Assembly: GCF_037975245.1 (NCBI RefSeq)
Contig: NC_092583.1
Coordinates: 14,549,264-14,613,263 of the forward strand
DNA from: Apostichopus japonicus
Taxonomy: Eukaryota > Echinodermata > Holothuroidea > Aspidochirotida > Stichopodidae
Direction: 5' to 3'
Length of the DNA: 64,000 nt
Shown: positions 61,525 through 64,000 of the stretch, one piece after another
Position numbering within the stretch: the first letter of the stretch is position 1
Layout of the letters: each line of letters opens with the position of its first letter
Program-made: the position numbers and the translations under genes
Notes under the pieces: generated by a model
What the model was told of the DNA's origin: nothing
Seen by the model: the letters and a program-made list of their open reading frames with translations, nothing else
Database searches by the model: none

Positions 61525-61860
61525 CTAATCCCACATCACAAAGTTCCTACAAAATCCACTAACATATCTTGGGGAAACCTGCTGTTTTGCTTTTGCTACC
61601 CCCGCATCTTTGGAACAAATTACCTGAATCCATCAAGCTCCTTCTTTATCTTGTGTCCTTCAAATGAACTCTGAAGAGTCATCTGTTTCTAGAACTTGAT
61701 GACTTCTACTTGAATTTTACATTTTCTTATCTTATTCTTTGCCTGTTTATTTGCTATGGACTTTCTCACTGCTGTTTTCATAAGCGCCATCAAGAGTCTT
61801 TTGATGGATAACGACGCATTATCAAAGTTCATTATTATCATTTATTATTATTATTATTAT
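61525..61860 (+). mobile_element. LINE 3' end remnant with (ATT)n tail
   Basis: After small frameshifts the plus strand reads PPHLWNKLPESIKLL, then SFK, a stop, and TLKSHLF: the C-terminus of a CR1/L2-type reverse transcriptase. It is followed by AAGCGCCATCAAGAGTCTTT and an (ATT)n tail (61836-61860). It is decayed and unrelated in detail to the copy at 44905. Confidence 0.75.
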
Positions 61861-63734
61861 GATGCCTGATCTCATGATGTTACAACTTTTCCCATCTCAT
61901 GTGACAAACTTTCAGTTAAATGAAATAAACACATGGTAATTACATGGCTAATCTGATCCTCCTCCAACTATTATCTCATCCGCCCTTGCCTGTGCTTCAT
62001 CCATTTTGTTTAAAGTATCTACCAAATTTGCATTCTGGCAGGAACTGGTGATCACATTGTTGTTGTTGTCATCACAGGAAGCAGTTTGCACTGCAGCTAC
62101 AGTACAGTAGTACTTACAGTAATACTGTACATTACAGTACACACAAGACTTTTATGAAGACTAATTAAGAAAAAAATTCATAAGTTTCCGATGACATTTG
62201 ACATTTTGGACAGAAAACATTTTATAACTTTTCCAGGATTGTCCTGATGATCGCAAGGAGCCTTTGTGTACGTTCAAATAGTTCTAGAGAAAACAAATGA
62301 CCATGAAAAAAATCCCTTCCCCAAAAAAAGAGAACAAAAGAGTCTACCGGAAATGATGTACATAGGATGATATTAATGAAAGGTCTCAACCGCACGGTTG
62401 GTTAACATTTAGTAATCATTTACATCAATACACCCACAAACGCCTGCTGATTAGTAATAAATAATTTAAACACATTGATATGAAACTCAAAGATAAAACT
62501 GTTACAGTTGAAATTAAGCCTTGAAAAAAAACTATATTTTAATATATATATATATATATCTGGAGGGATGATAAACAGACATAGGATGACTAATTCCTAA
62601 ATCTTAAAGCTGCCATTTGGACCTAAAAAGCACATTCGATGGATGGAGGGGGGGGGGGAGGGAGAGTAGAATTTACTTGGCATATTTTTCGGTAGTACGT
62701 AGTTTAAGAGGTTTATAAATTTTATGTCTCATGAATTATTGAAATCCTATGGTTGCATGGAAAAAAGAAGAAAAAAAGGCTGTATTCGAATATGCGTAGC
62801 AATTAATTTGCCAATTTTGCCTTTGCCTCCTGAATTATTCTCTGATGCCGAGAATAACATCCATCAAATGGATTGGTAGATGAATATTCTACGAACTCCA
62901 GAATTTGCAAGATATGCAGTGGGTGTTTGTCTAGGTTAAGTTTTAAAATGAAGACTATACTGCATATATATATAAGCAAAGTAGCTTTTATCCTTGAGCC
63001 TTGAAAACTTCCATTCATAAAAGCCACATGGGAAAGAAAAAAATTGCTGTTGGTTAATCTTAGAAACCAAACTCGAGGTGTTATTCATCGTTAAGGCACA
63101 AGATCTTTTTGAAATAATCAACTCAGAAAATATAGCTTAAAGTTATAATTCAGAGAGTGGGCTCTAAATGAATAACCTTCCATTTGAACATTCTGTGATA
63201 GGAAAGATTACATCGCAAGAGAAACATGAAGGGCTAAAATTTATCACCAGAAGCGAATGACAAGACCTGTTTTTTCCTGTCATCTAAATTCCACTTATTG
63301 AGATGGGGATGACGAAACAGACGAGCAAGTGAGAAACAGAAGAGAGAGAGAGCGCGCAAAGGATGACATAAAAATGAGTAACGTAATACCAACCATCTTC
63401 CGACAGACGAAATAAAAAAGAGAGAAAACCCCTGGTGGAGCTAATCAACTTGAAGGCACTTGAGAATGCAAAACAAGTGATAGGAGACATGACTGAATTA
63501 GGGAGGATGGCAGGAAGCTGGGAAATATAATGTTATGGGTGAGCTCAGACCTCGGCCGTTTAATGAAGGAGTATTATATTGCTCGTTCTCTCTTTATATA
63601 CGTAGTTTAAATTCCAACATCACCTGACATCCAAATAACACATTCCATTACAAAAACACAGACTGATCTGTGCCCATCATCTCTTTGTCTCTTTGTTACT
63701 GATAATAATTGAAGTCACATTAATCACTGACAAT
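61861..63734. other. flank without recognisable features
   Basis: Contains a short (TA)n at about 62541-62558 and a G10 run near 62649. I see no coding signal on either strand. Confidence 0.6.
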
Positions 63735-63862
63735 GAGGTTTAATATATATAGATATAGATATATATACATAATATATATATAGATATATATCTATCTATA
63801 TATATAGATATATATCGATATATATCTATATCTATATATATATATATATATATATATGTATC
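63735..63862. repeat. (TA)n / TATC-rich palindromic microsatellite
   Basis: TATATAGATATAGATATATA-type sequence with many self-complementary TATATATCTATCTATATATA words, able to form long hairpins. Confidence 0.92.
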
Positions 63863-64000
63863 ATAACTCTTGACATGATAGAACAAATAGTGCTATAATT
63901 CTGATGAGACAGGAGAGTGACAAGTGATCTTAAATCATGAAGTTTCTTTTCCGAAAAACGACAAATGCAAAAGCCTTACAAACCCAACTGGAATCAGAAA

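Noticed and set aside
45345-64000. Search for the alternative beta-subunit N-terminal exon with RFKRSDGSTSSDTTSNSFV
   Set aside because: No minus-strand match was seen by eye. A diverged form cannot be excluded without a computed search.

Overview
This window is eukaryotic, AT-rich and sparsely genic. It carries the 5' half of one recognisable protein-coding gene, a voltage-gated calcium channel beta subunit (CACNB), on the minus strand. I placed seven coding exons from an ATG at 45344 down to a splice donor at 1751. They encode about 319 residues: the N-terminus, most of the SH3 core, the HOOK linker, the last SH3 strand and the start of the guanylate-kinase-like (GK) domain. The rest of the GK domain lies beyond base 1. 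Every exon has an AG/GT border, and all codon phases join without a gap, which is the main support for the model.

The single CACNB-type gene with insect-like HOOK words (GSTPPTPG, KEKRKPFFKK), large introns (1.9 to 17 kb), tRNA-derived SINEs, CR1/L2-type LINE tails, small DNA-transposon derivatives and many long poly(C)/poly(G) runs suggest a marine invertebrate, possibly an echinoderm. That placement is an inference.

Layout: 1-1751 is intron 7 with a LINE 3' end. Exons 7 and 6 lie at 1752-1894 and 3748-3866. A 17-kb intron 5 (3867-20955) holds a SINE, several minisatellites, a 200-bp tandem duplication and a 150-bp-unit array. Exon 5 (20956-21191), exon 4 (26253-26380), exon 3 (32279-32401) and exon 2 (34636-34755) follow. 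Intron 2 contains a (GGAT)n array and a 673-bp terminal-inverted-repeat element. Intron 1 (34756-45257) contains a TTAA-flanked element, a hAT-like element, two LINE ends, a degraded SINE and a 47-bp tandem array. Exon 1 is at 45258-45344. The remaining 18.6 kb (45345-64000) is upstream flank, or intron of a longer transcript. It holds two related SINEs, a poly(A)-tailed retrocopy, a LINE end, duplications and a CpG-richer patch with two CRE palindromes, but no exon I can identify.

I saw no operons, CRISPR arrays, canonical tRNA or rRNA genes, or virus-like gene sets. Most reading frames of 60-150 codons here are chance frames or lie in repeats. The most interesting biology is the HOOK-exon arrangement, where skipping either HOOK exon would truncate the protein soon after the SH3 core, and the set of apparently undescribed small mobile elements around the exons.
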